From Bacillota bacterium (GTDB lineage Bacteria; Bacillota; Clostridia; Christensenellales; Christensenellaceae), in the NCBI GenBank assembly GCA_023393165.1, contig JAEWMJ010000034.1, positions 62,001-126,000 on the forward strand: a stretch of 64,000 nucleotides of DNA, read 5' to 3'. The position numbers and the translations under genes are program-made. Below, piece after piece: positions 24,457 to 34,216 of this stretch (position 1 is its first letter; each line of letters starts with the position of its first letter). The notes under the pieces were generated by a model. The model did not search any database. It had not been told where the DNA came from and worked only from the letters and a program-made list of their open reading frames with translations.

Positions 24457-27294
24457 TCAGTTCGCTTTTTCCGAAGGAAACAATATGCTTTTTAAATACG
24501 CGCCCGTCGCGCTGTTCTTATTTTTTGCAACCTCTTCCGGGCGTCCTTTTGCGATTACGCGTCCGCCCTCGTTTCCCCCGTTGGGTCCGAGGTCAATGAT
24601 GTAGTCCGCGCATTTGATCACATCCATGTTATGCTCGATCACGATAATGGTATTTCCGCCTTCCGCCAGACGGTTTATGACTTTGATCAGCTTCTTGACG
24701 TCCTCCATGTGCAGCCCGGTGGTGGGTTCGTCCAGGATAAACAGCGTCCTGCCCGTCTGTTTTTTGGAAAGATACGTCGCCAGCTTCACGCGCTGCGCCT
24801 CGCCGCCCGAAAGCGTGGTGGACGGCTGGCCCAGTTTGATATAGGATAGCCCCACGTCCATCAGCACCTTGAGTTTGCTTTCAATGGCAGGCACGTTTTT
24901 GAAGAATTCGTACGCGTCCTCCACCGTCATATCCAGCACTTCGAATATATTCTTGCCTTTGTACTTTACTTCCAGCGTCTCGCGGTTGTACCGTTTACCC
25001 TTGCAGACTTCGCAGGGCACGTATACGTCGGGAAGAAAATGCATTTCGATCTTTATAATTCCGTCGCCGCCGCAGGCCTCGCACCTGCCGCCCTTCACAT
25101 TGAATGAAAACCGGCCCTTCTGGTAGCCGCGCACCTTGGCATCGTGTGTCAGCGCGAAAATATCCCGGATGGGGTCGAACAGCTTGGTATAGGTCGCCGG
25201 ATTGGAACGCGGCGTACGCCCGATGGGCGACTGGTCTATATCCACGATTTTATCGATGGCTTCCAGCCCCAGGATATCCTTGTGCATTCCGGGCTTGTCT
25301 TTGGAACCGTACAGTTCCCGGGACACCGCTTTTTTCAAAATATGGTTGACAAGCGTGCTTTTCCCGCTGCCTGATACGCCGGTCACCGCGGTGATCACCC
25401 CGGTCGGAAAAGCTACGTCTATGTTTTTCAGGTTGTTTTCCCGCGCGCCCCGCACCGTGATATAGCCGGTGGGCTCCCGCCTTTTCTTTGGGATCCTGAT
25501 CTGTTTTCTGCCGGACAAATACTGCCCGGTGACGGATTTTTCATTTTCCATGATCTCTTGCGGGGTGCCGGCCGCCACCACATGCCCGCCGTGTGCGCCC
25601 GCTCCCGGACCTATATCCACGATATAATCCGCGGCAAGCATGGTTTCCTCGTCGTGCTCCACAACGATCAGCGTGTTGCCTATGTCCCGCAGGCCTTTCA
25701 GCGTCGCGATCAGTTTGGCGTTGTCCCGCTGGTGCAGGCCGATGCTGGGTTCGTCCAGTATATATAAAACGCCCATGAGCCCGGAGCCAATCTGGGTCGC
25801 CAGCCGGATGCGCTGCGCCTCGCCGCCCGAAAGCGTACCGGCGGCGCGGGAAAGCGTCAGGTAATTGAGCCCGACGTTCACCAAAAAATTAAGCCGCGCG
25901 TTGAGTTCCTTGATGACTCTGCCCGCAATGATCTGCTGCTTCTGGGTAAGTTTTACGGTATTGATATAGGATAATACCTCGTTTATGGGAAGATCCGAAA
26001 GCTCGGCAATGTTTTTGTCCCCGATCTTCACCGCAAGGGTCTGTTCCTTGAAGCGTTTGCCCTTGCATGCCGGACAGGGAATCTCGTTCATGAAGCTTTC
26101 GATCTCCTGTTTCATGAAGTCGGACTCGGTCTCCATATAACGCCGCTCCAGGTTGTTCACCAGCCCTTCGAACGCCGCATAATACACGCTCTGCCTGCCG
26201 TCGCTGTTAAAGTTGATCTGTATTTTTTCCCCGTTGTTACCGTACATGACGATGTCTTTTATCTTTTGCGGAAGCTCCTCCCACGGCGTATCCGCCGAAA
26301 ACCCGTAGGTGCTGGTCAGCGCCTGCATGTACTGGTGGGCGATTGTGCCCGGGATCGTAAAATTCCATCCCGATACCCGTAGCGCTCCCTCGTTGATGGA
26401 TTTCTTTTTATCCTCCACCAGCGCGTCCGGATCCACTTTCATGATCATCCCCAGACCCGTGCAGTTGGGGCACGCCCCGTACGGACTGTTGAAGGAAAAC
26501 ATTCTGGGGGATATCTCCTCTATACTGATGCCGCAGTCCGGGCACGCGAAGTTTTCACTCTGCAGGACGTCCTCCCCGGTCTGCATGTCGTGTATGATCA
26601 CCAGACCGCCCGCCATCTTGAGCGCCGTCTCAATGGAATCTGTCACGCGTTTTGCGCTTTCCGGTTTTACGATGATACGGTCGATAACCGCGGCAATGGA
26701 ATGCTTTTTCTGCCTCTCCAGCTTGATCTCGGCGTCCAGTTCCATCACTTCGCCGTCTATCCGCGCGCGCGTAAACCCGTCCTTGACGAGGGTTTCCATT
26801 ACCTTGGCATGTTCGCCCTTTTTCTCGCGAATGACCGGAGCCAGTATCATGATCTTGCTGCCCTGGGGCATCTTCATGACCCTGTCCACCATCTGGTCGA
26901 TGGTCTGGCGGGTGATCTTTTTGCCGCACTGCACACAGTATACATCCCCCCCGCGCGCGTACAGCAGGCGCAGGTAGTCGTGTATCTCCGTCACCGTGCC
27001 AACCGTCGAACGCGGGTTGCGCGCCGTTGTTTTCTGGTCTATGGAGATAGCGGGAGAAAGTCCCTCGATGAGGTCTACATCCGGTTTTTCCATCTGCCCC
27101 AGAAACTGGCGCGCGTACGCCGAAAGGGATTCCACATACCGCCTCTGCCCTTCCGCGTATATCGTGTCAAATGCAAGGGAGGATTTGCCGCTGCCCGAAA
27201 GTCCCGTGATAACGATAAATTTGTCTCTGGGCAGTTCCAGGTCTATGTTTTTCAGGTTGTGTTCCCGCGCTCCCTTGATGTGTATTTTGTCCAT
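24457..27294 (-). CDS. uvrA: Excinuclease ABC subunit A
   Basis: 945 residues, the usual length. Two ABC ATPase halves: Walker [16 protein letters not shown] near 31 and [14 protein letters not shown] in the second half; ABC signature [12 protein letters not shown] and [12 protein letters not shown]; zinc-finger cysteines [16 protein letters not shown] and [19 protein letters not shown] and [11 protein letters not shown]. UvrA finds bulky DNA lesions and loads UvrB. It starts directly at the uvrB stop (TAAATG), so the two are co-translated. Confidence 0.98.
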   Translation of the reverse strand: MDKIHIKGAREHNLKNIDLELPRDKFIVITGLSGSGKSSLAFDTIYAEGQRRYVESLSAYARQFLGQMEKPDVDLIEGLSPAISIDQKTTARNPRSTVGTVTEIHDYLRLLYARGGDVYCVQCGKKITRQTIDQMVDRVMKMPQGSKIMILAPVIREKKGEHAKVMETLVKDGFTRARIDGEVMELDAEIKLERQKKHSIAAVIDRIIVKPESAKRVTDSIETALKMAGGLVIIHDMQTGEDVLQSENFACPDCGISIEEISPRMFSFNSPYGACPNCTGLGMIMKVDPDALVEDKKKSINEGALRVSGWNFTIPGTIAHQYMQALTSTYGFSADTPWEELPQKIKDIVMYGNNGEKIQINFNSDGRQSVYYAAFEGLVNNLERRYMETESDFMKQEIESFMNEIPCPACKGKRFKEQTLAVKIGDKNIAELSDLPINEVLSYINTVKLTQKQQIIAGRVIKELNARLNFLVNVGLNYLTLSRAAGTLSGGEAQRIRLATQIGSGLMGVLYILDEPSIGLHQRDNAKLIATLKGLRDIGNTLIVVEHDEETMLAADYIVDIGPGAGAHGGHVVAAGTPQEIMENEKSVTGQYLSGRKQIRIPKKRREPTGYITVRGARENNLKNIDVAFPTGVITAVTGVSGSGKSTLVNHILKKAVSRELYGSKDKPGMHKDILGLEAIDKIVDIDQSPIGRTPRSNPATYTKLFDPIRDIFALTHDAKVRGYQKGRFSFNVKGGRCEACGGDGIIKIEMHFLPDVYVPCEVCKGKRYNRETLEVKYKGKNIFEVLDMTVEDAYEFFKNVPAIESKLKVLMDVGLSYIKLGQPSTTLSGGEAQRVKLATYLSKKQTGRTLFILDEPTTGLHMEDVKKLIKVINRLAEGGNTIIVIEHNMDVIKCADYIIDLGPNGGNEGGRVIAKGRPEEVAKNKNSATGAYLKSILFPSEKAN

Positions 27295-29244
27295 TTATTT
27301 CTGCTCCTTCAGTTTTGCGATCATATCGCGCAGACGCGCGGCAGCCTCGAATTCCAGTTCGTCCGCGGCCTGCTTCATCTGCTGCGTCAGTACCTCGATC
27401 CTGTGCTCCACATCGCCCGCAGCTTCGTATGTTTCTTCTTCTTTTTGCGTCAGCACCAGGGCTTCCCCAATGGATTTGGTGATTGTGGTGGGCGTGACGC
27501 CGTGTTCCAAATTGTATTTCTCCTGCAGCGCGCGGCGGCGGTTTGTCTCGTCCACCGATGTTTTAATGGATTTTGTTATTTTATCGGCGTACATTATCAC
27601 GCGTCCCTCCGAGTTGCGCGCGGCGCGGCCGACGGTCTGTATCATGGACGTCTCGTTTCTGAGAAAGCCTTCCTTGTCCGCATCCAGTATGGCGACCAGC
27701 GCCACTTCCGGGATATCCAGCCCTTCGCGCAGGAGGTTGATGCCCACAAGCACGTCGAATTCGCCCAGGCGCAGCCCCCGGACGATCTCTATCCGCTCCA
27801 GCGTTTCTATATCCGAATGCATATATTTGATGCGGACGCCAAGCTCCGTATAGTATTCGGTCAGCCGCTCCGCAAGGCGTTTGGTGAGCGTTGTCACCAG
27901 CACGCGGAAACCCTTTTTAACGACCTTGTTGATATCGCCGAGCAGGTCGTCCAACTGGCCGTTGACCGGCCTGATTTCGATCTGCGGATCCAGCAGCCCG
28001 GTAGGGCGCACGATCTGCTCGACCACGCGGCTTCCGGCCAGTTCGCGCTCATATTCGGCGGGCGTGGCCGAAACGTATATTGCCTGGTTGATCCGTTTGT
28101 TGAACTCGTCAAATTTCAGCGGACGGTTGTCAAACGCGGAGGGCAGGCGGAATCCATAATCCACCAGCATCTGCTTTCTTGCCTTGTCCCCGTTGTACAT
28201 TGCCCGCACCTGCGGAAGCGTGACGTGGGATTCGTCCACGAACAGGAGGAAATCGTCCGGAAAATAATCCATCAGCGTATAGGGCGGTTCCCCCGGCTTC
28301 CTGCCGTCAAAATACCTGGAATAGTTTTCGATTCCCGAACAGTACCCCAGTTCCTTGAGCATTTCCATATCGTATTGGGTCCGCTGCATGATGCGTTCCG
28401 CTTCCAGCAGCTTGCCCGATTTTTCGAACATTTCGTGCTGGCGTATCAGGTCTTCCCTGATATCGGGGATCTTTTCCAGCACTTTTTCTTTCGCCATCGC
28501 ATAGTGGGACGCGGGAAACAACATGACGTATTTGGTTGAACTTAATTTTTTACCCGTCAGCGCCTCGATCTCAGAGATGGCCTCTATTTCATCGCCAAAC
28601 AGTTCCACCCGTATGGCGCGCTCGCTCTGGCTGGCCGGAAATATCTCCACGGTGTCCCCCCTCACCCGGAAGGTTCCGCGCGACATATCGGTATCGTTTC
28701 GGTCAAACTGCATGTCCACCAGCTTGGAGATCAGATCGTCCCTGTCCATTACCGCCCCCTGCCGCAAAGACAGGCTCAGGTTGGCGTAATCCTCAGGCGC
28801 GCCTATGGAATAGATGCATGAAACGCTTGCGACCACGATCACGTCCCTGCGCTCCAAAAGCGAAGATGTAGCGCTGTGGCGCAGTTTATCGATCTCGTCG
28901 TTGATGCTGGCGTCTTTTTCTATATACAGGTCCGCCCCCGGCACATAAGCCTCGGGCTGGTAATAGTCGTAGTAGGAGACAAAAAACTCCACGGCGTTCT
29001 CCGGGAAAAACTCCTTGAATTCCGCGCAGAGCTGCGCCGCCAGCGTTTTATTGTGCGCCAAAACAAGCGCCGGTCTTCCGGTCCTGGCAATCACGTTGGC
29101 CATTGTGTATGTTTTGCCGCTGCCCGTTACGCCAAGAAGCACCTGCGCGTTTTTCCCCCGGTTGACGCCTTCCACCAGGGCGTCTATTGCCGCGGGCTGG
29201 TCCCCCGCGGGCTGATAGTTTGAGTGCAGTTTAAAAATTCCCAT
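27295..29244 (-). CDS. uvrB: Excinuclease ABC subunit B
   Basis: 649 residues from ATG 29244 ([20 protein letters not shown]). Walker [15 protein letters not shown], the beta-hairpin region [29 protein letters not shown] as DEAD-like box, [14 protein letters not shown], and a C-terminal UVR motif ([18 protein letters not shown]) that binds UvrC. The ATG has no close ribosome site: AAAGGAG lies about 20 bases upstream and TATAAT only about 8 bases upstream. A leaderless transcript or an in-frame TTG further up are the alternatives. I saw no CGAAC-N4-GTTCG LexA box. Confidence 0.97.
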   Translation of the reverse strand: MGIFKLHSNYQPAGDQPAAIDALVEGVNRGKNAQVLLGVTGSGKTYTMANVIARTGRPALVLAHNKTLAAQLCAEFKEFFPENAVEFFVSYYDYYQPEAYVPGADLYIEKDASINDEIDKLRHSATSSLLERRDVIVVASVSCIYSIGAPEDYANLSLSLRQGAVMDRDDLISKLVDMQFDRNDTDMSRGTFRVRGDTVEIFPASQSERAIRVELFGDEIEAISEIEALTGKKLSSTKYVMLFPASHYAMAKEKVLEKIPDIREDLIRQHEMFEKSGKLLEAERIMQRTQYDMEMLKELGYCSGIENYSRYFDGRKPGEPPYTLMDYFPDDFLLFVDESHVTLPQVRAMYNGDKARKQMLVDYGFRLPSAFDNRPLKFDEFNKRINQAIYVSATPAEYERELAGSRVVEQIVRPTGLLDPQIEIRPVNGQLDDLLGDINKVVKKGFRVLVTTLTKRLAERLTEYYTELGVRIKYMHSDIETLERIEIVRGLRLGEFDVLVGINLLREGLDIPEVALVAILDADKEGFLRNETSMIQTVGRAARNSEGRVIMYADKITKSIKTSVDETNRRRALQEKYNLEHGVTPTTITKSIGEALVLTQKEEETYEAAGDVEHRIEVLTQQMKQAADELEFEAAARLRDMIAKLKEQK

Positions 29245-29286
29245 GGTCAGATTATACCACAAATCTCCTTTGCGGAAACATAAATA

Positions 29287-29310
29287 AAAAGCGGCAAATT
29301 TGCCGCTTTT
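29287..29310. terminator. Bidirectional terminator between cupin gene and uvrB
   Basis: A perfect 24-base palindrome (AAAAGCGGCAAA and its complement) with T/A runs outside. On the minus strand it ends the panT-coaX-hom-cupin operon. Confidence 0.85.
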
Positions 29311-29367
29311 ATACAATCTATTTTAGCATTTATATTTTAAAAAAGAAAGTCATATTTTAAATTTTTT

Positions 29368-29709
29368 TTATTCCTTAACAATTACCGCAACGAACTTCAT
29401 GGGTTCTTTTCCGGTATTGACCAGGCCGTGCGCATGGCCGTCGTATACATAGGTCACCATGCCTGCCGAAACCGGCGTGGTCACTCCGTCTTCCGTATAT
29501 TCGCCCGAACCCGTGAGGATATAGTACATTTCACCTTCGCCGTGATGCCAGTGATACCCCACGGTTGAACCCGGCTCCAGCACGACTTCCGCGAGAAGCC
29601 CCGCCTTGGCAGGCAAATCAGCGCTGTCCAGAAGGTATTGGATGGAGCCGGCTCCTGTGCCGCCCGCAATACCGGTTGCATTTTCTTTTTTGGGTTGCTT
29701 GTTAACCAT
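29368..29709 (-). CDS. Single-domain cupin protein
   Basis: 113 residues. The cupin barrel shows motif 1 GYHWHHGEGEMYYILTGSG (His53, His55 or 56, Glu60) and motif 2 HAHGLVNTG (His94), so a metal site is intact. Similar small cupins bind sugars or act as dioxygenases or isomerases; the substrate is unknown. It is the last gene of the operon with hom, 46 bases downstream of it. Confidence 0.85.
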   Translation of the reverse strand: MVNKQPKKENATGIAGGTGAGSIQYLLDSADLPAKAGLLAEVVLEPGSTVGYHWHHGEGEMYYILTGSGEYTEDGVTTPVSAGMVTYVYDGHAHGLVNTGKEPMKFVAVIVKE

Positions 29710-29755
29710 ATCTTTTGCTCCTTATCCGCCTTTTCCTGAGGCATTCAAATTAAGT

Positions 29756-31024
29756 CTATTCTTCCACCCGGATGCAGGAAGCAACGTTCACCACATCCTG
29801 AAGCTGTTCGATCTCGCCGATTGCCTGGCGGATCGCGGCTTCATGGGCCTTGTGCGTTACCATGATCAGCGGCACGCAGTTTTTGCCTTTACCCTTCTGC
29901 AGCACGGATTCCAGGCTGACGTTGTGATTGCCAAGGATGGTCGAGATGCTCGCAAGCACGCCCGGCCGGTCGTGTACATTGATCCGGATAAACGCCTTTG
30001 TTTCCCAGTTGTTCTCAATAATGATCTCACTGGAAAGATTATCTTCATTATAGAACGTACTGTATTTATGCTGGCAGGCGTTCAGCGAATAAATCATATC
30101 CGAAACGAGGGCGCTGGCAGTGGGAAGGTCGCCCGCGCCGCGGCCGTAGAACATCATTTCGCCCACCGCGCTTCCGTTGATGAAAATGGAGTTGAACGAT
30201 CCTTTGATGGACGCCAGCGGATGATCCTTAGGGATCATTGTGGGATGCACGCGCATCTGAATCGCGTTGCCCTGCCGCTTGCCTATCGCCAGCAGCTTGA
30301 CCTCGTAGCCCAGCTCCCGGCCGACTTCGATATCTTCCCGCGTGATCTTTGAAATGCCTTCGCGGTAAATATATTCAATGGGCACACGCGCATGGAACGC
30401 CAGTGACGCCAGGATGGACAGCTTATACATGGAATCAAATCCGTCCACATCGCTTGACGGATTCGCCTCCGCGTAGCCCAGATCCTGCGCTTCTTTCAGC
30501 ACATCGTCAAATTCCCTGCCTTCGTCCGCCATCTTTGAGAGGATATAATTTGTTGTTCCGTTGATGATTCCATATACGGACTGGATGCTGTTGGCCTGCA
30601 GCGAATCCCATATCGCGCGGATAATGGGGATGCCCCCGCCTACGCTCGCTTCGTAATAAAAACCCGTTCCCGCTTCCCGTGCGGCTTTTTCCAGTTCGGG
30701 CCAGTGCCGGGCGATCAGTTCCTTGTTTGCAGAAATCACCGTTTTGCCGGACTTGAGCGCCCGAACGATAAATTCCTTGGCGGGATGGATTCCGCCCATG
30801 ACTTCCGCGACGATCTTGATCTCATTGTCATTGATGATCTCGTCTATATCCGAGGCCTTTTGCTCTTCTGGAATTTCTATTGAATAAGCCTTGGCCAGTA
30901 CCTTTTTAACTTCAAGCTCGATTCCTTCCTTATGCTTGATCCTTTCTTTCTCGTCTTGTATCAGACGGTAGATTCCTGATCCTACCGTTCCCATTCCCAG
31001 AATGGCAATCTTTACATTTCTCAT
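29756..31024 (-). CDS. hom: Homoserine dehydrogenase
   Basis: 422 residues. NAD(P)-binding AILGMGTVGSGIY at the N terminus, catalytic domain with FYYEASVGGGIPII, INGTTNYIL and ANPSSDVDGFDSMYKL, and a C-terminal ACT domain (RINVHDRPGVLASISTILG, about 350-420) for feedback by threonine. It reduces aspartate semialdehyde to homoserine in threonine/methionine synthesis. The gene sits between coaX (19 bases) and the cupin gene, away from thrB/thrC. Confidence 0.96.
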   Translation of the reverse strand: MRNVKIAILGMGTVGSGIYRLIQDEKERIKHKEGIELEVKKVLAKAYSIEIPEEQKASDIDEIINDNEIKIVAEVMGGIHPAKEFIVRALKSGKTVISANKELIARHWPELEKAAREAGTGFYYEASVGGGIPIIRAIWDSLQANSIQSVYGIINGTTNYILSKMADEGREFDDVLKEAQDLGYAEANPSSDVDGFDSMYKLSILASLAFHARVPIEYIYREGISKITREDIEVGRELGYEVKLLAIGKRQGNAIQMRVHPTMIPKDHPLASIKGSFNSIFINGSAVGEMMFYGRGAGDLPTASALVSDMIYSLNACQHKYSTFYNEDNLSSEIIIENNWETKAFIRINVHDRPGVLASISTILGNHNVSLESVLQKGKGKNCVPLIMVTHKAHEAAIRQAIGEIEQLQDVVNVASCIRVEE

Positions 31025-31043
31025 GTCTTCCTCTTCTTTCTCC

Positions 31044-31805
31044 TTACATGTTCTTTTCGTAAATCTTATATAATCCGATCAGGGTAAGCGTGGGTACGAT
31101 CTCGTCGATCACATTGGTCTTTTTTGCAATAATGGAGGCCAGTCCGCCTGTGGCGATTACCTTTGCCTCGCCCATTTCGGATTTCATTTTATTCACTATG
31201 AACTCTACCTGCCCCACATAGCCGTAAAGGATGCCCGCCTGCATGCCCGCGATCGTGCTTCTGCAAATAACCGAATCGGGCATTTGAAGTTCGATCCTGG
31301 GCAATTTTGCCGCGTTCAGCGTGAGGGCCTCGGACGCGATCTTGATTCCCGGACAGATTGCCCCGCCCAGGAATTCGCAGTCTTCGGATATGGCGCCGAA
31401 AGACGTCGCGGTTCCAAAATCTATGGTAATGCAGGGGCCGCCGAACAACTCGAAGGCGGCTACCGCATTCACTATCCTGTCCGTGCCCAGGTCCTTGGGC
31501 GCATCGTATTTGATGTTGATCCCGGTTTTTATCCCGGGGCCCACAAACAGGGGTTTCATATTGAAATACTGCCCGGCCATGTGTTCCAGCGTATAATTAA
31601 CGGACGGAATTACTGAAGAAATAATCATTCCGGTCACTATATCCGCCGTCAGATGTAAGTTTCTGAAAAAAGAAAGCAGCTTGATGCCGTATTCGTCCGA
31701 AGTGGCTTCCACATCCGTGGAAATCCGGAAAGAATGAGCGAGTTTGGCATCCTGAAAAAGCCCGCATTTTATGTTAGTATTGCCTACGTCCAAAACGAAA
31801 ATCAT
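31044..31805 (-). CDS. coaX: Type III pantothenate kinase
   Basis: 253 residues. FVLDVGNTNIKCGLF at the start is the phosphate loop of the ASKHA fold. DLGTDRIVNAVAAFEL, ITIDFGTATSFGAI and GGAICPGIKIASEAL follow the CoaX pattern. It phosphorylates pantothenate in the first step of coenzyme A synthesis and is not inhibited by CoA. The ATG overlaps the stop of the upstream transporter gene by 4 bases, a strong sign of a shared pathway. Confidence 0.96.
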   Translation of the reverse strand: MIFVLDVGNTNIKCGLFQDAKLAHSFRISTDVEATSDEYGIKLLSFFRNLHLTADIVTGMIISSVIPSVNYTLEHMAGQYFNMKPLFVGPGIKTGINIKYDAPKDLGTDRIVNAVAAFELFGGPCITIDFGTATSFGAISEDCEFLGGAICPGIKIASEALTLNAAKLPRIELQMPDSVICRSTIAGMQAGILYGYVGQVEFIVNKMKSEMGEAKVIATGGLASIIAKKTNVIDEIVPTLTLIGLYKIYEKNM

Positions 31806-32443
31806 TCGCTTTTTTCTCCTGTTTCTAATTTATACGATTTTTTAAGAGCAAGCACTATGGGGATACATGCCACAACAGCCACCGCAGCTTCGGACAATCC
31901 ATTTGATACTCCTAAGAAAAGTATAAATGCCCCCCCACTATTGTAGGGCAAACCTATGCTCGCAACAATCTCTCCAATTCGCTGTCCAAAAAGCAGATAC
32001 AGCATTCCTAAAAAACCAACAGTATTGGTAAGAGAACCAAGCGCACATGTGATACCTAAGTTCAACTTACCATACTTAGTCTTAAGTCCTATTGAAACCA
32101 AATGAGTAATAGGACCAATTGCCATTCGAGGAACAAAAATTATCAGAATGACCAGCAAAGGCTCAAACCATGCCTGGGGGCTGTAAAACAATGGAGCCAG
32201 AATAGCTGAAGGATATAGAAACAGCTGTGCCAAACTGGTTATCGCAAAAATAATCCCCAAGTAGAATCCTGTCCGAAGCCCCAACACGAGTGTACCAATA
32301 ATCACCGGCAGACACATTAATGTTACTTGCACGCCCCATGGTGTAGGAATAAAAAATACCGACGGCAATAGCCCAAACAATACCATTAATCCCGCCAACA
32401 GCGCTACAAGAGCCAGTCTTCTTACTTCTATTCTTTTTTTCAT
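31802..32443 (-). CDS. panT: ECF transporter S component, probably for pantothenate
   Basis: 213 residues with six membrane segments. VQVTLMCLPVIIGTLVLGLRTGFYLG and the helix 1 ALVALLAGLMVL motif (ALxALxxAxxxV-like) are typical of ECF S components, which bind a vitamin and pair with EcfT-EcfA. Its 4-base overlap with coaX suggests pantothenate, as for PanT; the substrate is inferred from context only. AACGGAGG precedes the ATG. The upstream 330 bases form a long structured leader with an inverted-repeat element and a multi-helix domain. Confidence 0.82.
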   Translation of the reverse strand: MKKRIEVRRLALVALLAGLMVLFGLLPSVFFIPTPWGVQVTLMCLPVIIGTLVLGLRTGFYLGIIFAITSLAQLFLYPSAILAPLFYSPQAWFEPLLVILIIFVPRMAIGPITHLVSIGLKTKYGKLNLGITCALGSLTNTVGFLGMLYLLFGQRIGEIVASIGLPYNSGGAFILFLGVSNGLSEAAVAVVACIPIVLALKKSYKLETGEKSE

Positions 32444-32467
32444 AATACCTCCGTTCAGGTTCTTGCG

Positions 32468-32628
32468 GTAGCCGATGATTCAATGAGGAATGCTGAATTG
32501 GCGAGATGGGTTTGCGTCCTGCAAGGAGCAAAAGCGCAGGAATAGCAGCGCTATTTCGAGCTTTTAGCGACACCGCAGGGCACAAAGCCCGGCCGCCAGG
32601 ACAACGTCCCGAATGAATCATCGGTTAC
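32468..32628 (-). repeat. Inverted-repeat element B1 in the panT leader
   Basis: 161 bases bounded by GTAGCCGATGATTCA and TGAATCATCGGTTAC, which pair at 14 of 15 positions. Internal sub-hairpins include GGAATAGC/GCTATTTC. A 69-base relative with the same ends lies upstream of birA (62835-62903). It ends 24 bases before the panT ATG, so it lies in the untranslated leader. Confidence 0.75.
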
Positions 32629-32658
32629 TTAAAAAAGATACCCGACATCATAAAATTT

Positions 32659-32766
32659 ATTCACTCAAAGCCACCGGTCCGCCGGCGGGTTCCGGGCAAC
32701 AGGGCTGCGTGCGGCTTGGAAACCAATACCGCCTTTCTTTCCCCGAAAGCGTCCGGCTTTCAGAAT
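32659..32766 (-). ncRNA. Candidate structured cis-regulatory RNA in the panT leader
   Basis: On the minus strand ATTCTGAAAGCC (32766-32755) pairs with GGCTTTGAGTGAAT (32672-32659) to close a junction. Inside are CTTTC/GAAAG with a GGG loop, GCGG..TTGG/CCAA..CCGC with a TTT loop, and a CCGCCGGCGG arm. A promoter lies directly upstream. No known riboswitch consensus was recognised, so the class and ligand are open. Confidence 0.45.
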
Positions 32767-32783
32767 GGACCTGAGCACAAACC

Positions 32784-32814
32784 ATTATATCATACTTTTT
32801 GCAGCATTTTGCAA
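32784..32814 (-). promoter_or_regulatory. Putative promoter of panT operon
   Basis: TTGCAA (32814-32809), 19-base spacer, TATAAT (32789-32784). The spacer is long, but the -10 is perfect. It would start RNA near 32777 and give a leader of about 330 bases. Confidence 0.55.
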
Positions 32815-32822
32815 CATAAACT

Positions 32823-32853
32823 AAAAAAGCGGGGATTGTTTCCCCGCTTTTTT
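32823..32853. terminator. Bidirectional terminator after the Gly/Cys-rich gene
   Basis: AAAAAAGCGGGGA and its complement around a TTGT loop, with T runs on both strands. It lies 11 bases after the stop codon at 32865 (minus). Confidence 0.9.
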
Positions 32854-32864
32854 ATATTTTTTGA

Positions 32865-33101
32865 TTAGCATGGAGCTACGCCGTCGCCGTCGCATCCGCC
32901 CCAGCCAGGCCCGCCGCCGCAGCCACAGCAGCAGCAGAGAATCAAAATGATAATGATCCAGCAGCAACATCCGCCGCCGCCAAAACCAAATCCTCCGGGT
33001 CCACCAGCAAAGCCGTCACCACCACAGCAGCAGCAGAGAATTAAAATGATAATGATCCAGCAGCAGCATCCGCCACCGAAACCAAAGCCGTTACCCCACA
33101 T
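32865..33101 (-). CDS. Gly/Cys-rich peptide with two identical CCCW-hydrophobic-CCCC blocks
   Basis: 78 residues, 17 of them cysteine. Residues 12-26 and 45-59 are the same 15-residue block: three Cys, Trp, IIIILIL, four Cys. They are separated by a Gly/Phe/Pro-rich linker, so the gene holds a 99-base direct repeat. AAGGAGGAG stands 6 bases before the ATG and a strong terminator follows, which argues for a real gene. The hydrophobic cores are too short (8 residues) to span a membrane alone. It recalls short Gly-rich YjcZ-type sporulation peptides, but the cysteine runs are unlike them. Function unknown. Confidence 0.78.
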   Translation of the reverse strand: MWGNGFGFGGGCCCWIIIILILCCCCGGDGFAGGPGGFGFGGGGCCCWIIIILILCCCCGCGGGPGWGGCDGDGVAPC

Positions 33102-33187
33102 ACTTAACTCCTCCTTAATTCTAGGTATGTTATATTAGCTTCCTTTAAGCTTACTCTATACTACTCATAACTCTAAAAATTGGTGAT

Positions 33188-33220
33188 AAAAAAAAACGCC
33201 CTTTTTTAAAAAGTGCGTTT
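33188..33220 (-). terminator. Terminator of zinc-ribbon membrane protein gene
   Basis: AAACGC (33194-33199) pairs with GCGTTT (33215-33220), with further A/T pairs inside. On the minus strand a T run follows. Confidence 0.75.
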
Positions 33221-33240
33221 ATTGCGGTATTTTTGCGCGG

Positions 33241-33558
33241 TTACCGGCCGTTTGAATCCCAGTCATTGTCCCCGTGTGTATTTTCTTTTTGCATATTATC
33301 CGGGGTGTCTTCCTTCCCGTCTTCTATATTTTTCATAAAGCATCTATGCCCGCATCTGGGACAGTCAAGAAGCCTGTCCGTTACGTTTTCCCTTTTGGAA
33401 AAGTACGCGGTGAGCCCCCCCGGTTTAAAACTGTATCCGCAATGCGGGCATTTATAATGCCTCTTTTTCTGCAGGCGGCAGAACGCGATCATGGAATAAA
33501 TAAATATGCCGAATGTGGCAATAAAGATATAAACTATTACAGCGGTTGCCGGATCCAT
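33241..33558 (-). CDS. Membrane-anchored zinc-ribbon protein
   Basis: 105 residues. One N-terminal membrane helix (about 5-27), then CPHC (37-40) and CPRC spaced by about 27 residues, which form a zinc ribbon, and an acidic, Asn/Asp-rich tail. No enzyme domain. Such small proteins are common and uncharacterised in Firmicutes. It lies 13 bases downstream of the nitroreductase-like gene and is probably co-transcribed with it. Confidence 0.78.
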   Translation of the reverse strand: MDPATAVIVYIFIATFGIFIYSMIAFCRLQKKRHYKCPHCGYSFKPGGLTAYFSKRENVTDRLLDCPRCGHRCFMKNIEDGKEDTPDNMQKENTHGDNDWDSNGR

Positions 33559-33571
33559 TCATAATCCCCTT

Positions 33572-34090
33572 TCATTCGTGTTTGTTATGCGTCGTCCTTT
33601 GTTCAAACGGCAGTTTGGGCTTTCTTCCGCACCCGGAAGCCGGTTTCCCGACCGGAAGCAGAACGCGGGGGGTCTGTTCTTCGGGCATGTTCAGAATCCG
33701 GGATATTTTTTCCGCTTTCTGCTCGTACAGCAGTTCCCCGTCTATCCAGCAGGATGCATACCCGAGAGCCGTTATGGCAAGCAGCATGTTTTCCACCGCC
33801 GCGGCGCAATCTTCCTTTTCAAAGGTAAAATCGTCCGTCAGCCCGGTATTCATTGCAGCGACGATAAGCGCCGGCGCGGTTTTAACGGCGGGAGACATCA
33901 GCAAACCGGCGATCCCAATGACCAGCGCTTCATCGTCCACAATGTAAAACGAAGTGGTCTGCAGGTTGCAGCCTGACGGCGCAGCCATTCCGGCTTCCGC
34001 GATTTTTTCAAGGTCCTCATAAGGCACTTTTTCGCTTGTATATTCGCCCCTGTAGCTGGTTCTTTTGTATATGGCGTCAAACAGTTCCAT
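33572..34090 (-). CDS. Nitroreductase-family flavoprotein
   Basis: 172 residues from ATG 34090, which has GGGGAGGAAGG just upstream; the frame is open further but lacks a site. LFDAIYKRTSYRGEYTSEKV and GMAAPSGCNLQTTSFYIV are the FMN-binding start of the family, and ALGYASCWIDGELL is the second FMN contact. These enzymes reduce nitro groups, quinones or flavins with NAD(P)H as homodimers. It is short for the family (usually 170-220). Confidence 0.88.
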   Translation of the reverse strand: MELFDAIYKRTSYRGEYTSEKVPYEDLEKIAEAGMAAPSGCNLQTTSFYIVDDEALVIGIAGLLMSPAVKTAPALIVAAMNTGLTDDFTFEKEDCAAAVENMLLAITALGYASCWIDGELLYEQKAEKISRILNMPEEQTPRVLLPVGKPASGCGRKPKLPFEQRTTHNKHE

Positions 34091-34161
34091 AACCTTCCTC
34101 CCCTTTCCCGTACTACCATTATATGATAAAACCAGTATACCATACCGGATCAAATAATTGC

Positions 34162-34190
34162 TTGAAATTTTTTAGCCCGCTGTGTATCAT
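34162..34190 (+). promoter_or_regulatory. Promoter of glyS
   Basis: TTGAAA (34162-34167), 17-base spacer, TATCAT (34185-34190). The leader is only about 20 bases, so no T-box is present, unlike many Firmicute synthetase genes. Confidence 0.75.
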
Positions 34191-34216
34191 AATAGTAGTT
34201 TATAGGAGGATATTTT

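Noticed and set aside
26590..28539. 649-codon open frame on the plus strand
   Set aside because: It lies antisense to uvrA and uvrB, both of which have full family motifs; low-complexity His/Arg/Phe-rich product and no ribosome site.
32659..32766. Reading as cobalamin, SAM, T-box, SRP, RNase P or 6S RNA
   Set aside because: None of the conserved core sequences of these RNAs could be found; kept only as an unclassified structured leader.
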